DNA of 64,000 bases from VRUE01 sp963745915. Lineage in GTDB: Bacteria > Actinomycetota > Thermoleophilia > Solirubrobacterales > 70-9. The position numbers and the translations under genes were made by a program. Positions 52,880 to 60,602 of the stretch are shown here, in pieces. The notes under the pieces are model-generated. The model worked only from the letters and a program-made list of their open reading frames with translations. It made no database searches and was not told where the DNA came from. The stretch lies in NCBI GenBank assembly GCA_963745915.1, contig CAVUZA010000001.1, positions 1 through 64,000 on the forward strand, in the 5' to 3' direction. Positions within the stretch are counted from its first letter, which is position 1. Each line of letters begins with the position of its first letter.

Positions 52880-55099
52880 GTGGCCGCCGCGTCCGCTACG
52901 GTGCTGCGCTCGATGCGACGCTTCGCGACATGGACCACCGGGCACCGCAAGACGGTGATCTTCGGCTGGATCGCGGCGCTGATCGTGGTCGGGATGGTCA
53001 GCGGCTCGGTCGGCTCCAACTTCACCGAAGAATTCAAGCTGCCCTCCTCCGACTCCCAGGAAGCCTTCGAGCTGCTCGAAGACCGCTTCCCGCAGCAGTC
53101 GGGCGTCACCGCTGAAATCGTCTACAAGGCCGAAGCGGGGGCCGAGGCGCCGGCCGTGCGGCGGCGGATGGAGCGCGTCTTCGCCGAGGCCGAAGCGCTG
53201 CCCCACGTCAGCGAAGTCGCCAGCCCCTACGTCGAGGGCGGCGCCGCCGCGGTCAGCGACGACGGCGAGATCGCCTACGCCACCGTCCAGTACGACGTCA
53301 GCACCGACAAGCTCGAGAAGGACGACGTCAAGCGGCTGGTCGCGATCGCCCAGGGCGCCGGCGGCGAGGGGCTGCAGGTCGACGTCGGCGGCGCCCCGGT
53401 CGAGGAAGTGCGCGGCGAAGAAGAAGGCGACTCGTCGTTCGCGATCGGGCTGCTCGCTGCGGTCGTGATCCTGCTGATCACCTTCGGCTCGGCGGTGGCG
53501 ATGGGCCTGCCGCTGCTCACCGCGCTCTTCGCGCTCGGCGTCGGCCTCAGCCTGGTCACGCTCGGCACCCACGTCTTCGACACCGCCGAGTTCGCCCCGC
53601 AGCTGGCGGCGATGATCGGCCTCGGCGTCGGCATCGACTACGCGCTGTTCATCCTCACCCGCTTCCGCAACGGCCTCGACGAGGGGATGGCGCCGCGCGA
53701 CGCGGCGATCGCCGCGGTCGACACCGCCGGCCGCGCCGTGCTCTTCGCCGGGATCACCGTGATCATCTCGCTGATGGGGATGCTGCTGCTCGGCATCAGC
53801 TTCCTCTACGGGGTGGCGATGGCGGCGGCGACGGCGGTGCTGTTCACGATGATCGCGGCGCTGACCCTGCTGCCGGCGCTGCTGACGATCGCCGGGCGGC
53901 GGGTCGACAAGCTGCGCATCCCCGGCCTCGGCAAGCGCCGACCCTCGACCGCCGAAGACACCCGCTGGTTCCGCTGGAGCCGCGAGATCCAGCGCCGCCC
54001 GGTCGCCTCCGCCCTGCTCTCCGGCGGCCTGCTGATCCTGCTCTGCGTGCCCACCCTCTCGCTGCGGCTCGGCTCCAACGACGCCGGCACCGACCCCGCC
54101 GGATCGACCACCCGCGAGGCCTACGAACTGCTCGCCGAGGGCTTCGGCCCCGGCTTCAACGGCCCCTTCTCGATGGTCGCGGCACTGCCCGGCAAGGGCG
54201 AGGACGGGGCCCTGGTCACCCTGCGCCGCCAGCTCGCCGACGAAGAAGGGGTGGCGAAAGTCACCTCGATCGTGCTCAACCCGGCCAAGAACACCGGTGT
54301 CTTCCAGCTCTACCCGACGACCTCGCCACAGAGCGAGGCGACGACGGAACTGCTCGACCGCATCCGCGGCGACGTGCTGCCGCCGATCGAGGCGAAGACC
54401 GGGGCGCAGCTGCACGTCGGCGGCATCACCGCGATCTTCGAGGACTTCGGCGACGCGATCGCCGAGAAGCTGCCGCTCTTCATCGGCGTCGTCGTCCTGC
54501 TCTCGGCGCTGCTGCTGATGGCCGTCTTCCGCTCGGTGCTGGTGCCGCTGAAGGCGGTGGTGATGAACCTGCTCAGCATCGGCGCCGCCTTCGGCCTGAT
54601 CGTCGCCGTCTTCCAGTGGGGCTGGGGCGCGAGCCTGATCGGCGTCGACGGCACCGGGCCGATCATCTCCTTCTTCCCGATCTTCCTCTTCGCGATCATC
54701 TTCGGGCTCTCGATGGACTACGAGGTCTTCCTCATGTCGCGGATCCACGAGGAGTGGGAGCACAGCCGCGACGCCACCCTCTCGGTCACCCGCGGCCTGG
54801 CCCTGACCGGGCGGGTGATCACCGCGGCGGCGGCGATCATGATCACCGTCTTCGCCTCCTTCATGATCGGCGACGACCGGATCATCAAACTCTTCGGCCT
54901 CGGCCTCGCCGCCGCCGTCTTCATCGACGCGGTGATCATCCGCTCGGTGCTGGTGCCGGCGATCATGCAGCTGCTCGGCAGGCGCGCCTGGTGGCTGCCC
55001 GACTGGCTCGACCGCATCCTCCCCCGCCTGCACGTCGAGCCCGCCGAGGGCGACCCCGCCCCAACCGGCGAGCACCCGGTAGTCCCCGCCGCCGACTAG
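52880..55099 (+). CDS. MMPL/RND-superfamily transporter
   Basis: 739 aa with the 12-TM plan in two halves. TM1 (TVIFGWIAALIVVGMVSGSV), large outer loop (about 45-185), five TMs, second loop, five TMs. GLGVGIDYALFILTRFRNGL and FGLSMDYEVFLMSRIHEEWE carry the Asp-Tyr pairs used for proton relay. In actinobacteria such pumps export lipids or drugs. Starts at GTG 52880 or ATG 52913. Divergent from the FakA-like gene by 23 bp; its stop overlaps the convergent neighbour. Confidence 0.92.
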   Translation: MAAASATVLRSMRRFATWTTGHRKTVIFGWIAALIVVGMVSGSVGSNFTEEFKLPSSDSQEAFELLEDRFPQQSGVTAEIVYKAEAGAEAPAVRRRMERVFAEAEALPHVSEVASPYVEGGAAAVSDDGEIAYATVQYDVSTDKLEKDDVKRLVAIAQGAGGEGLQVDVGGAPVEEVRGEEEGDSSFAIGLLAAVVILLITFGSAVAMGLPLLTALFALGVGLSLVTLGTHVFDTAEFAPQLAAMIGLGVGIDYALFILTRFRNGLDEGMAPRDAAIAAVDTAGRAVLFAGITVIISLMGMLLLGISFLYGVAMAAATAVLFTMIAALTLLPALLTIAGRRVDKLRIPGLGKRRPSTAEDTRWFRWSREIQRRPVASALLSGGLLILLCVPTLSLRLGSNDAGTDPAGSTTREAYELLAEGFGPGFNGPFSMVAALPGKGEDGALVTLRRQLADEEGVAKVTSIVLNPAKNTGVFQLYPTTSPQSEATTELLDRIRGDVLPPIEAKTGAQLHVGGITAIFEDFGDAIAEKLPLFIGVVVLLSALLLMAVFRSVLVPLKAVVMNLLSIGAAFGLIVAVFQWGWGASLIGVDGTGPIISFFPIFLFAIIFGLSMDYEVFLMSRIHEEWEHSRDATLSVTRGLALTGRVITAAAAIMITVFASFMIGDDRIIKLFGLGLAAAVFIDAVIIRSVLVPAIMQLLGRRAWWLPDWLDRILPRLHVEPAEGDPAPTGEHPVVPAAD

Positions 55100-55413
55100 C
55101 TCGCCGAGGACCCGAGCTCGGCGATCAGCTCGGCGAACGCCTGGTGTTCGAGGCTCGCCTGGACGTAGTCGTTGGCGTCGTCGACGGCCTCGGCCATCTC
55201 GGCGACGTACTCGCGCAGGGCGCTGTCGTCGGGGAAGGCGCCGCCGTGCAGACCGTCGAGCAGGGCTTCGAAGATCGCCAGCCGCCGGCCGGCGCCGACG
55301 CGGTCCGGCCGGCCGCCGGTGCTGCTGCGGATTTCGGCGACGAGGTCGTCGCGCAACTGGGTGAAGGTCTCGATCAGGAACTCCCGCGAGCGACTGGCGA
55401 TGCCGCACCGCAC
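55096..55413 (-). CDS. hypothetical helical protein after the ArsR gene
   Basis: 105 aa, GTG one base after the ArsR stop, so co-transcribed with it. Helical throughout (FLIETFTQLRDDLVAEIRSS, VAEMAEAVDDANDYVQASLE). Its stop overlaps that of the MMPL gene by 4 bp on the other strand. Perhaps a partner of the regulator; no family recognised. Confidence 0.6.
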   Translation of the reverse strand: MRCGIASRSREFLIETFTQLRDDLVAEIRSSTGGRPDRVGAGRRLAIFEALLDGLHGGAFPDDSALREYVAEMAEAVDDANDYVQASLEHQAFAELIAELGSSAS

Positions 55414-55414
55414 C

Positions 55415-55669
55415 TCAGGAGTCCACCGCGGCCGTGAACAAGCGCCCGGAGTCGACCGGGACCACCAACTCCGCGTCCTGGAGCACCTTCAGGTGGTACT
55501 CGACCAGGCGCGGGCCCATATCGAATGCCTGCGCCAGCTCCCCCGGCTCCGCCGCCGCCCCACCCCGCATCCGCTGCAGGTGCTCGAAGATCTGCATCCG
55601 CCCGTCGTGAGCGAGCGCCCGCTGGACCTCAACTCCCATCTCCGGCTGCTGACCGTCGTTGCCTTCCAT
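55415..55669 (-). CDS. small ArsR-like winged-helix regulator
   Basis: 84 aa. VEVQRALAHDGRMQIFEHLQ (helix 1), then LAQAFDMGPRLVEYHLKVLQ (recognition helix), DAELVVPVDSGRLF (wing). The 5' region contains inverted repeats at 55689-55740 and 55753-55773 that may be its operators. In operon with the hypothetical protein 55096-55413. Confidence 0.78.
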   Translation of the reverse strand: MEGNDGQQPEMGVEVQRALAHDGRMQIFEHLQRMRGGAAAEPGELAQAFDMGPRLVEYHLKVLQDAELVVPVDSGRLFTAAVDS

Positions 55670-55688
55670 GTTCCGCCCCTCTGCTCCT

Positions 55689-55779
55689 AGTCCCCGGGGC
55701 CTGATCGCTGACGACCTGAGGGGATCGCACCCCGGGGACTGGAGACGATGACCAAAGAGCCAGTCACTCTTTGTTTTTG
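55689..55779 (+). ncRNA. possible small RNA with plus-strand intrinsic terminator, or regulator 5' region
   Basis: AGTCCCCGGGG (55689-55699) pairs with CCCCGGGGACT (55730-55740). Next is CAAAGAG/CTCTTTG (55753-55759/55767-55773) followed directly by a T-run on the plus strand, the textbook terminator shape and rare in this window. No plus-strand gene precedes it for 590 bp, so it may end a short RNA starting near 55680. Alternatively both repeats are operators upstream of the minus-strand ArsR gene at 55669. Confidence 0.35.
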
Positions 55780-55850
55780 GAGTAGTCGCAGGGTTTCATA
55801 TGGGAATCAGCTGGTCTATACCCAGTTTTAAAACGAATGTCGCCGGAAGT

Positions 55851-56489
55851 TTAGTCCTGGCCAAAGGAGAACTGGGAGGGCGGTGCGTCCTTCGCCCGCT
55901 CGAAGCAGTAGACGGCGATGACGTATTTCTTGCCCTTCTCCCCGGACTTCGCCCGGCGATTCGCTGCTTCACCAGCGATCTCGTGTTTGCGCTCCCAGGA
56001 TCTGGCGTCCTCATCGGCCATGTCCGCTCGGCCTTGCTCGTCAAGCAAGAGCCAGTTCCAAGCGAGCATCACCCGTGGGTGGTCGTGCAACGTGCCGGCC
56101 CACAGCGCGGCCAGCGCCTCGCTCGTCGCACTCTGGATGATCAGCGCAGCCAGCGCCTTTCGATCGGCGGGATCCATGGCTGCGAGTTCCTCTTCCGAGT
56201 ATTCGGGCAACTCGGTCACCGCGTAGAAATGCTGGTTGATCCGGCCGCGTACGCGCCGGGTCCAGGCGATTTCGATCGAGCCGTCCTCGTACAGCGCCTC
56301 GACATGGTGCGCGATTGAGCTCAAGGGCCTCCCCAGCGCCTTCGACAGTTCGTCCAGGCACATCGGACCCTCGTGTAGCGCAGCGCGAATTTCGATCCGG
56401 ATCCGGTGCCCAAGGCCGTAGCTGACCGCATCCTCGACGCCGTGTTTGCCCTTGCCCAGCCTGCGAATTGCCGTCAACACGTTCGACAT
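55851..56489 (-). CDS. ArsR/winged-helix regulator with long C-terminal domain
   Basis: 212 aa. HTH at about 20-95: SYGLGHRIRIEIRAALHEGP, CLDELSKALGRPLSSIAHHV, then wing with INQHFYAVTEL. The C-terminal 110 residues (ATSEALAALWAGTLHDHPRV, ARSWERKHEIAGEAANRRA) may sense a ligand. Codon use is less GC-rich than in core genes. ATG at 56489 is divergent from the 19-codon ORF at 56637 with 147 bp between. Confidence 0.75.
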   Translation of the reverse strand: MSNVLTAIRRLGKGKHGVEDAVSYGLGHRIRIEIRAALHEGPMCLDELSKALGRPLSSIAHHVEALYEDGSIEIAWTRRVRGRINQHFYAVTELPEYSEEELAAMDPADRKALAALIIQSATSEALAALWAGTLHDHPRVMLAWNWLLLDEQGRADMADEDARSWERKHEIAGEAANRRAKSGEKGKKYVIAVYCFERAKDAPPSQFSFGQD

Positions 56490-56636
56490 CTGCCTTCTCC
56501 TTGACCAAAAATAGATCGACGATCACGAAGTTTACGGCCGTTATCGAAATACAAAGAAACTTCAGGCGCCTCTCTACCGTCTGGTCCCTGCCGGCGATTC
56601 CTCGCCGGCTTGATGGCAAAAGGGAGGTGAGAGGCG

Positions 56637-56696
56637 ATGAAGATCGCTTCGATCACGCCGGTCATGTCGACCGTGCGCATCATGAAGCACTCCTAG
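56637..56696 (+). CDS. 19-aa micropeptide 1
   Basis: MKIASITPVMSTVRIMKHS, ATG preceded by GGGAGGTGA at 6-nt spacing, a near-perfect RBS. Too short to judge by itself, but a second ORF of exactly the same length at 57040 has almost the same RBS context and aligns without gaps (M1, I3, P8, V13, I15, K17 identical, A/G, M/V, R/H similar). Upstream is a GAAACTTCA motif (56556-56564) also present before peptide 2. Divergent from the winged-helix regulator gene. Confidence 0.5.
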   Translation: MKIASITPVMSTVRIMKHS

Positions 56697-56755
56697 CGAG
56701 TGCTCGGCGGGCCGGCCTCCGGCTACACGCACGTTGGCGGGGGCCGGCCCGTTGC

Positions 56756-56959
56756 TCAGCGCAGGAGATCCGCGGGCGGGATCTCCAGGGCTCGGGCCAG
56801 GCGGACGACGGTCGACACGCGCGGGTCGCGCTTGCCGGACTCGATCCGGGAGACCTCGGTCGGGTGGACGCCGCTGCGGTGCCCAACCTCCTCCTGGCTC
56901 ATCCCAAGCCGAACGCGCTCGGCGCGCAGGTTCTTCCCAAGATCGCCCACGCCGTGCAT
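56756..56959 (-). CDS. small XRE-family HTH regulator
   Basis: 67 aa from the ATG at 56959 (start at 56974 adds five residues). HTH: LGKNLRAERVRLGMSQEEVG, HRSGVHPTEVSRIESGKRDP, then STVVRLARALEIPPADLL. Just the DNA-binding domain. It is divergent from micropeptide 2 with an 80-bp intergenic region, a common arrangement for a regulator and its target. Confidence 0.85.
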   Translation of the reverse strand: MHGVGDLGKNLRAERVRLGMSQEEVGHRSGVHPTEVSRIESGKRDPRVSTVVRLARALEIPPADLLR

Positions 56960-57039
56960 GCTCTGCACCAACACACGACTTCGCCATAGGAAACTTCACA
57001 AGTCAGGAAGGCTACAGCAGAGAGGGGGAGGTGATTGCG

Positions 57040-57099
57040 ATGACCATCGGCAAGGCTCAACCGACTGCTCCGCTCGTGCACATAGTCAAGCAACGCTGA
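57040..57099 (+). CDS. 19-aa micropeptide 2
   Basis: MTIGKAQPTAPLVHIVKQR, with GGGGAGGTGA at 5-nt spacing. Same length and similar RBS as micropeptide 1. GAAACTTCA lies at 56990-56998. Not hydrophobic enough for a signal peptide; could be a signalling or leader peptide, or a precursor of a modified peptide. The stop is directly followed by the big hairpin at 57100. Confidence 0.5.
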   Translation: MTIGKAQPTAPLVHIVKQR

Positions 57100-57204
57100 C
57101 TGAGGTCGTAGGACCAAGCGAGGGCGTGCCGGCGGCGGAGCCACAGTGCTTCAGCACGGGGCGAAGCCGCCGGTGCGGCATCGCGCCGTGTCCTACGGCC
57201 TCAG
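57100..57204. terminator. large nested hairpin between micropeptide 2 and rpmB
   Basis: Outer 15-bp stem CTGAGGTCGTAGGAC/GTCCTACGGCCTCAG (57100-57114/57190-57204, one G-U), inner 8-bp stem CCGGCGGC/GCCGCCGG, apical GTGC-TTCA-GCAC. One arm contains the rpmB stop codon; the other begins at the base after the micropeptide stop. Convergent placement suggests a two-way terminator. Confidence 0.6.
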
Positions 57205-57392
57205 GCCGCCTTGACGACCTTGTTGGCCTTTAGACAGCGCGTGCAGACGTAGGCGCGCAGCTTGCGGCCGTTCTCGGCGATGCGGACCTTCTGCAGGTTC
57301 GGGTCGAAGCGCCGCTTGGTGGCGACCATCGAGTGGCTGCGGGACTGGCCGAAACCGGGTCCCTTGCCGCAGCTGTGGCATACCTTGGCCAT
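57201..57392 (-). CDS. rpmB: ribosomal protein L28
   Basis: 63 aa from MAKVCHSCGKGPGFGQSRSH. KRRFDPNLQKVRIAENGRKL and YVCTRCLKANKV are canonical; four Cys (C-x2-C twice) make it the zinc form. Head of the conserved rpmB-fakA-recG run, from which it is separated by inserted genes. Confidence 0.95.
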   Translation of the reverse strand: MAKVCHSCGKGPGFGQSRSHSMVATKRRFDPNLQKVRIAENGRKLRAYVCTRCLKANKVVKAA

Positions 57393-57420
57393 CGGGTCGG
57401 GCATGGTAGCGGGATCGGTG

Positions 57421-57439
57421 GTTAGCTAAGTAGACTAAC
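57421..57439. promoter_or_regulatory. inverted repeat upstream of the Phd/VapC-type pair
   Basis: GTTAG (57421-57425) and CTAAC (57435-57439) separated by 9 bp, 42 bp upstream of the antitoxin ATG and inside the only intergenic gap between it and divergent rpmB. Such repeats are typical autoregulation sites of toxin-antitoxin operons. Confidence 0.45.
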
Positions 57440-57480
57440 TGCCAGGAATCGCAAACTTCCGTCCGTCAGGGGGGAGAGAA

Positions 57481-57781
57481 ATGGCCGCTGAAGGCTTGGA
57501 CAGGGTGAACATGCACGAGGCGAAGACGCAGGCTGTCGAAGCTCGTCGCTCGCGTGGAGAAAGGAGAGGAGATCGTGATCACCCGATCTGGGAAGCCGGC
57601 GGCGAAGCTGGTGCCGGTGGCAGAGAAGAAGCCACCACGGCGCAAGCTCGGCGGCTGGGAGGGCAAGGGCTTCTGGATGGCCTCCGAGGAGGAGATGGCG
57701 AAGGTCGACCAGGAAATCGCCGAAGATTTCTACGGCCCCGAAGAGGAGTGGCCGGACGAGTGGAAGCGACCGGCGAAATGA
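57481..57781 (+). CDS. Phd/YefM-type antitoxin, single frame break near 57532
   Basis: About 99 aa when repaired. ATG at 57481 with GGGGGGAGAG. Phd core: VNMHEAKTQLSKLVARVEKG, EEIVITRSGKPAAKLVPVAE, then an acidic toxin-binding tail (EEEMAKVDQEIAEDFYGPEE). Removing one G from CAGGCTGTC joins AKTQ to LSKLVARV. If the break were real the toxin would lack its antitoxin, so an insertion error is likely. The stop overlaps the toxin ATG (ATGA). Confidence 0.8.
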
Positions 57782-58158
57782 GGCTCCTGCTCGACACCAA
57801 TGCGCTGATCTGGTCGCTGGCGCACCATGAGCGCCTCTCCCCGGGCGCAAGCAGCGCGATCGAAGACCCTGGGAACGATGTCTTCGTCAGCGTTGTCAGC
57901 GCCTGGGAGATCGAGATCAAGACAGCCAAGGGGAAGCTCCACCAGCCCACCGACCTGCGAGCCGCCCTCGGCGCCCAGGGCTTCGCGCCCCTGAACCTGG
58001 AGATGAAGCACGTGCTCGCGGTCGAATCGCTGCCCCGTCATCACCGCGACCCCTTCGACCGCATCCTGGTCGCCCAGGCCCAGGTCGAGGGGCTGACCCT
58101 GGTCACCTCCGACCGCGAGATCCGCCACTACCCGGTTGCCGTCCTGCCGGCGACCTAG
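57778..58158 (+). CDS. PIN-domain (VapC-type) ribonuclease toxin
   Basis: 126 aa. PIN acidic residues: D in RLLLDTNALIWSL, E in SAWEIEIKTAKGKL, D in RHHRDPFDRILVAQA and D in LVTSDREIRHY. VapC toxins cut tRNA or rRNA. Coupled to the Phd-type antitoxin by a 4-nt overlap; its stop overlaps the ribH stop on the other strand by 4 bp. Confidence 0.9.
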   Translation: MRLLLDTNALIWSLAHHERLSPGASSAIEDPGNDVFVSVVSAWEIEIKTAKGKLHQPTDLRAALGAQGFAPLNLEMKHVLAVESLPRHHRDPFDRILVAQAQVEGLTLVTSDREIRHYPVAVLPAT

Positions 58159-58673
58159 GTCGCGCCGGCCCGCCAGCGGTACGGGTTGACCTGGCCCTTG
58201 AGCGCGGTCATGCGGGCGACGGTGAGGGCGGCGTTGCGGCCCTGGTCGCGCTTGCCGCCGCCGGCGCGGGCGAGGGCCTGCTCCATCGTGTCGCAGGTGA
58301 TCACGCCGAAGGCGCAGGGGACGCCGGTCTCCAGCTGCACGTCCTGGATGCCGCGCGCCGCCTCGGCGCAGACGAAGTCGTAGTGGTCAGTCTCGCCGCG
58401 GATCACGACGCCGAGGCAGGCGACGCCGGCGACGCGGCCGCTGGTCGCGTGCAGCTTGGCGGCGAAGGGCAGCTCGTAAGCGCCGGGCACCGAGGTCTCG
58501 GCGATCGAGGCAGCCGGCACGCCGGCCAGCTCGAAGCCTTCGCGGGCGCCGCTCAGCAGGCGTTCGGCCAGGTCCTCGTAGAAGCGGCCGACGCAGACCG
58601 CGAACTCGAGCCCGGCAAGCGCCTCGCGCTCCTCCTCGGAGAAGCCCTCGAGGAAGGCGCCCGACTCAGCCAT
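58155..58673 (-). CDS. ribH: 6,7-dimethyl-8-ribityllumazine synthase
   Basis: 172 aa. Condenses the pyrimidine and DHBP intermediates before riboflavin synthase. SVPGAYELPFAAKLHA, VACLGVVIRGETDHYDFVCA (with the catalytic His) and PCAFGVITCDTMEQALARAG are canonical. Last gene of the rib operon; ATG overlaps the ribAB stop by 8 bp. Confidence 0.95.
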   Translation of the reverse strand: MAESGAFLEGFSEEEREALAGLEFAVCVGRFYEDLAERLLSGAREGFELAGVPAASIAETSVPGAYELPFAAKLHATSGRVAGVACLGVVIRGETDHYDFVCAEAARGIQDVQLETGVPCAFGVITCDTMEQALARAGGGKRDQGRNAALTVARMTALKGQVNPYRWRAGAT

Positions 58674-60000
58674 CGGCCGGCCCCGGCGCGTCGGCGTCGC
58701 GCTCGTCCTCGTCGTGGATCATCTCCTCGTCGAAGGCGAGGCCCTGGTGGTGCAGCGAGTGGCCCATCTTGTCGCGCTTGGCCCGCAGGTAGGCCTCGTT
58801 GTGGGCGTTGGGCGCCGACTCGATCGGCACCTGCTCGGCGACCGAGAGCCCGTAGCCCTCGAGGCCGACGATCTTCTTCGGGTTGTTGGTCAGGATGCGG
58901 ATGCTGGTCAGGCCGAGGTCGCCGAGGATCTGGGCGCCGATCCCGTAGTCGCGCAGGTCGGCCGGCAGGCCGAGCTTGAGGTTGGCCTCGACCGTGTCGG
59001 CCCCCTCCTCCTGCAGCTTGTAGGCGCGCAGCTTGTTGAGCAGGCCGATGCCGCGCCCCTCCTGGGAGAGGTAGAGCAGCACCCCGCGCCCCTCGCGCTC
59101 GATCTGGGTCAGGGCGGCGACCAGCTGCTCGCCGCAGTCGCAGCGCATGCTGTGGAAGACGTCGCCGGTCAGGCACTCGCTGTGGACGCGGACGAGCACG
59201 TCCGCGGCCCCCTCGACGTCGCCCTTGACCATCGCCACGTGGTGCTTGTCGTCGACCAGCGAGCGGTAGCCGACCGCGGTGAAGTCGCCGAACTCGGTCG
59301 GCAGCGCCGTGTCGACCACCCGTTCGACCAGCTTCTCGGTGCGCCGCCGGTAGGCGATCAGGTCGGCGACGGTGACCATCTTCAGCCCGTGGCGCTCGCA
59401 GTAGGGGACGAGGTCGGGGACGCGGGCCATCGTGCCGTCGTCGTTCATCACCTCGCAGATCACCCCGGCCGGAGTGAGCCCGGCGAGCCGGGCGAGGTCG
59501 ACGCTGGCCTCGGTGTGGCCGGTGCGCTCGAGCACGCCGCCCTCCTTGGCGCGCAGCGGGAACATGTGGCCGGGGACGACGATGTCGCGCGGCCCGGAGC
59601 CGGGGTCGATCGCAACCTGGATCGTGTGGGCGCGGTCGTGGGCGGAGATCCCGGTGCTGACCCCGCCGGCGGCCTCGATCGTGACCGTGAAGGCGGTCTG
59701 CAGCGGCGCCTCGTTCTTGGCCGCCATCAGGTTGAGGCCGAGCTTCTCGCAGCGCTCGGCGGTCAGCGCCAGGCAGATCAGGCCGCGCGCCTCCTTGGCC
59801 ATGAAGTTGACCGCCTCCGGGGTCGCGAACTGGGCCGCCATCACCAGGTCGCCCTCGTTCTCGCGGTCCTCGCCGTCGCAGACGACGACCATGCGCCCGG
59901 CGCGGATCTCCTCGATCGCCTCCTCGATCGTCGCGAACGGGCTCTCCCCCGCCCCGCCCGGCGCTGCCTCTGTCTTCTCGGTCTCGGTCATCTCGCTCAC
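58666..60000 (-). CDS. ribAB: bifunctional DHBP synthase / GTP cyclohydrolase II
   Basis: 444 aa. RibB half: VVVCDGEDRENEGDLVMAAQ, TGISAHDRAHTIQVAIDP and GHTEASVDLARLAG. RibA half: VHSECLTGDVFHSMRCDCGE with the three zinc Cys, LYLSQEGRGIGLLNKLRAYK, and LTNNPKKIVGLEGYG. Supplies both riboflavin precursors. An acidic tail of about 20 residues is extra. 4-bp overlap with ribE. Confidence 0.96.
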   Translation of the reverse strand: MSEMTETEKTEAAPGGAGESPFATIEEAIEEIRAGRMVVVCDGEDRENEGDLVMAAQFATPEAVNFMAKEARGLICLALTAERCEKLGLNLMAAKNEAPLQTAFTVTIEAAGGVSTGISAHDRAHTIQVAIDPGSGPRDIVVPGHMFPLRAKEGGVLERTGHTEASVDLARLAGLTPAGVICEVMNDDGTMARVPDLVPYCERHGLKMVTVADLIAYRRRTEKLVERVVDTALPTEFGDFTAVGYRSLVDDKHHVAMVKGDVEGAADVLVRVHSECLTGDVFHSMRCDCGEQLVAALTQIEREGRGVLLYLSQEGRGIGLLNKLRAYKLQEEGADTVEANLKLGLPADLRDYGIGAQILGDLGLTSIRILTNNPKKIVGLEGYGLSVAEQVPIESAPNAHNEAYLRAKRDKMGHSLHHQGLAFDEEMIHDEDERDADAPGPADG

Positions 60001-60602
60001 GGCCGCTCCTTCCGGGCGGATGGCTCCGCCAGTCGCTCAACATACTTGGCCACCAGATCGCACTCGACGTTGATCCGGTCCCCCGGCTTCAGCGCGCCGA
60101 GGCTGGTCCGCTCCAGGGTCTCGGGGATCAGGGAAACGGCAAGCCAAGAATCGCCCAAATCGGCGATCGTCAGGCTGACCCCGGCGAGCGCGACCGAGCC
60201 CTTGTCGATCGCGTAGCGCAGCAGCCCCGGCTCGAGCCCGACCCGCAGGCGGCGGGCGAAGCCGTCGTCCTCGAGCGCGAGCACCTCGCCCACGCCGTCG
60301 ACGTGGCCCTGGACGATGTGGCCGCCGAGCCGGTCGGAGGCGCGCAGCGCCAGCTCCAGGTTGACGCGGGCGCCGGGCTCAAGGCCGTCAAGGGCGGTGA
60401 CCGCCAGCGTCTGGTTCATCGCCTCGGTCGCGAAGCCCTCGCCGTCGACCGCGGTCGCGGTCAGGCAGACGCCGTCGACCGCGACCGAGTCGCCCTCGCC
60501 GACCTGCGGCGCCAGCGCCGTCGCGATCCGCAGCCGGGCGCCCTCCTCGCCGCGCTCGAGCGCGGCGACGGTGCCGACGTCCTGGATCAGCCCGGTGAAC
60601 AT
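59997..60602 (-). CDS. ribE: riboflavin synthase alpha subunit
   Basis: 201 aa from MFTGLIQDVGTVAALERGEE. Two similar barrels: GDSVAVDGVCLTATAVDGEG, LGGHIVQGHVDGVGEV in the first and VALAGVSLTIADLGDSWLAV in the second. Last step of riboflavin synthesis. The ATG shares one base with the ribD stop (TGATG). Confidence 0.95.
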   Translation of the reverse strand: MFTGLIQDVGTVAALERGEEGARLRIATALAPQVGEGDSVAVDGVCLTATAVDGEGFATEAMNQTLAVTALDGLEPGARVNLELALRASDRLGGHIVQGHVDGVGEVLALEDDGFARRLRVGLEPGLLRYAIDKGSVALAGVSLTIADLGDSWLAVSLIPETLERTSLGALKPGDRINVECDLVAKYVERLAEPSARKERP

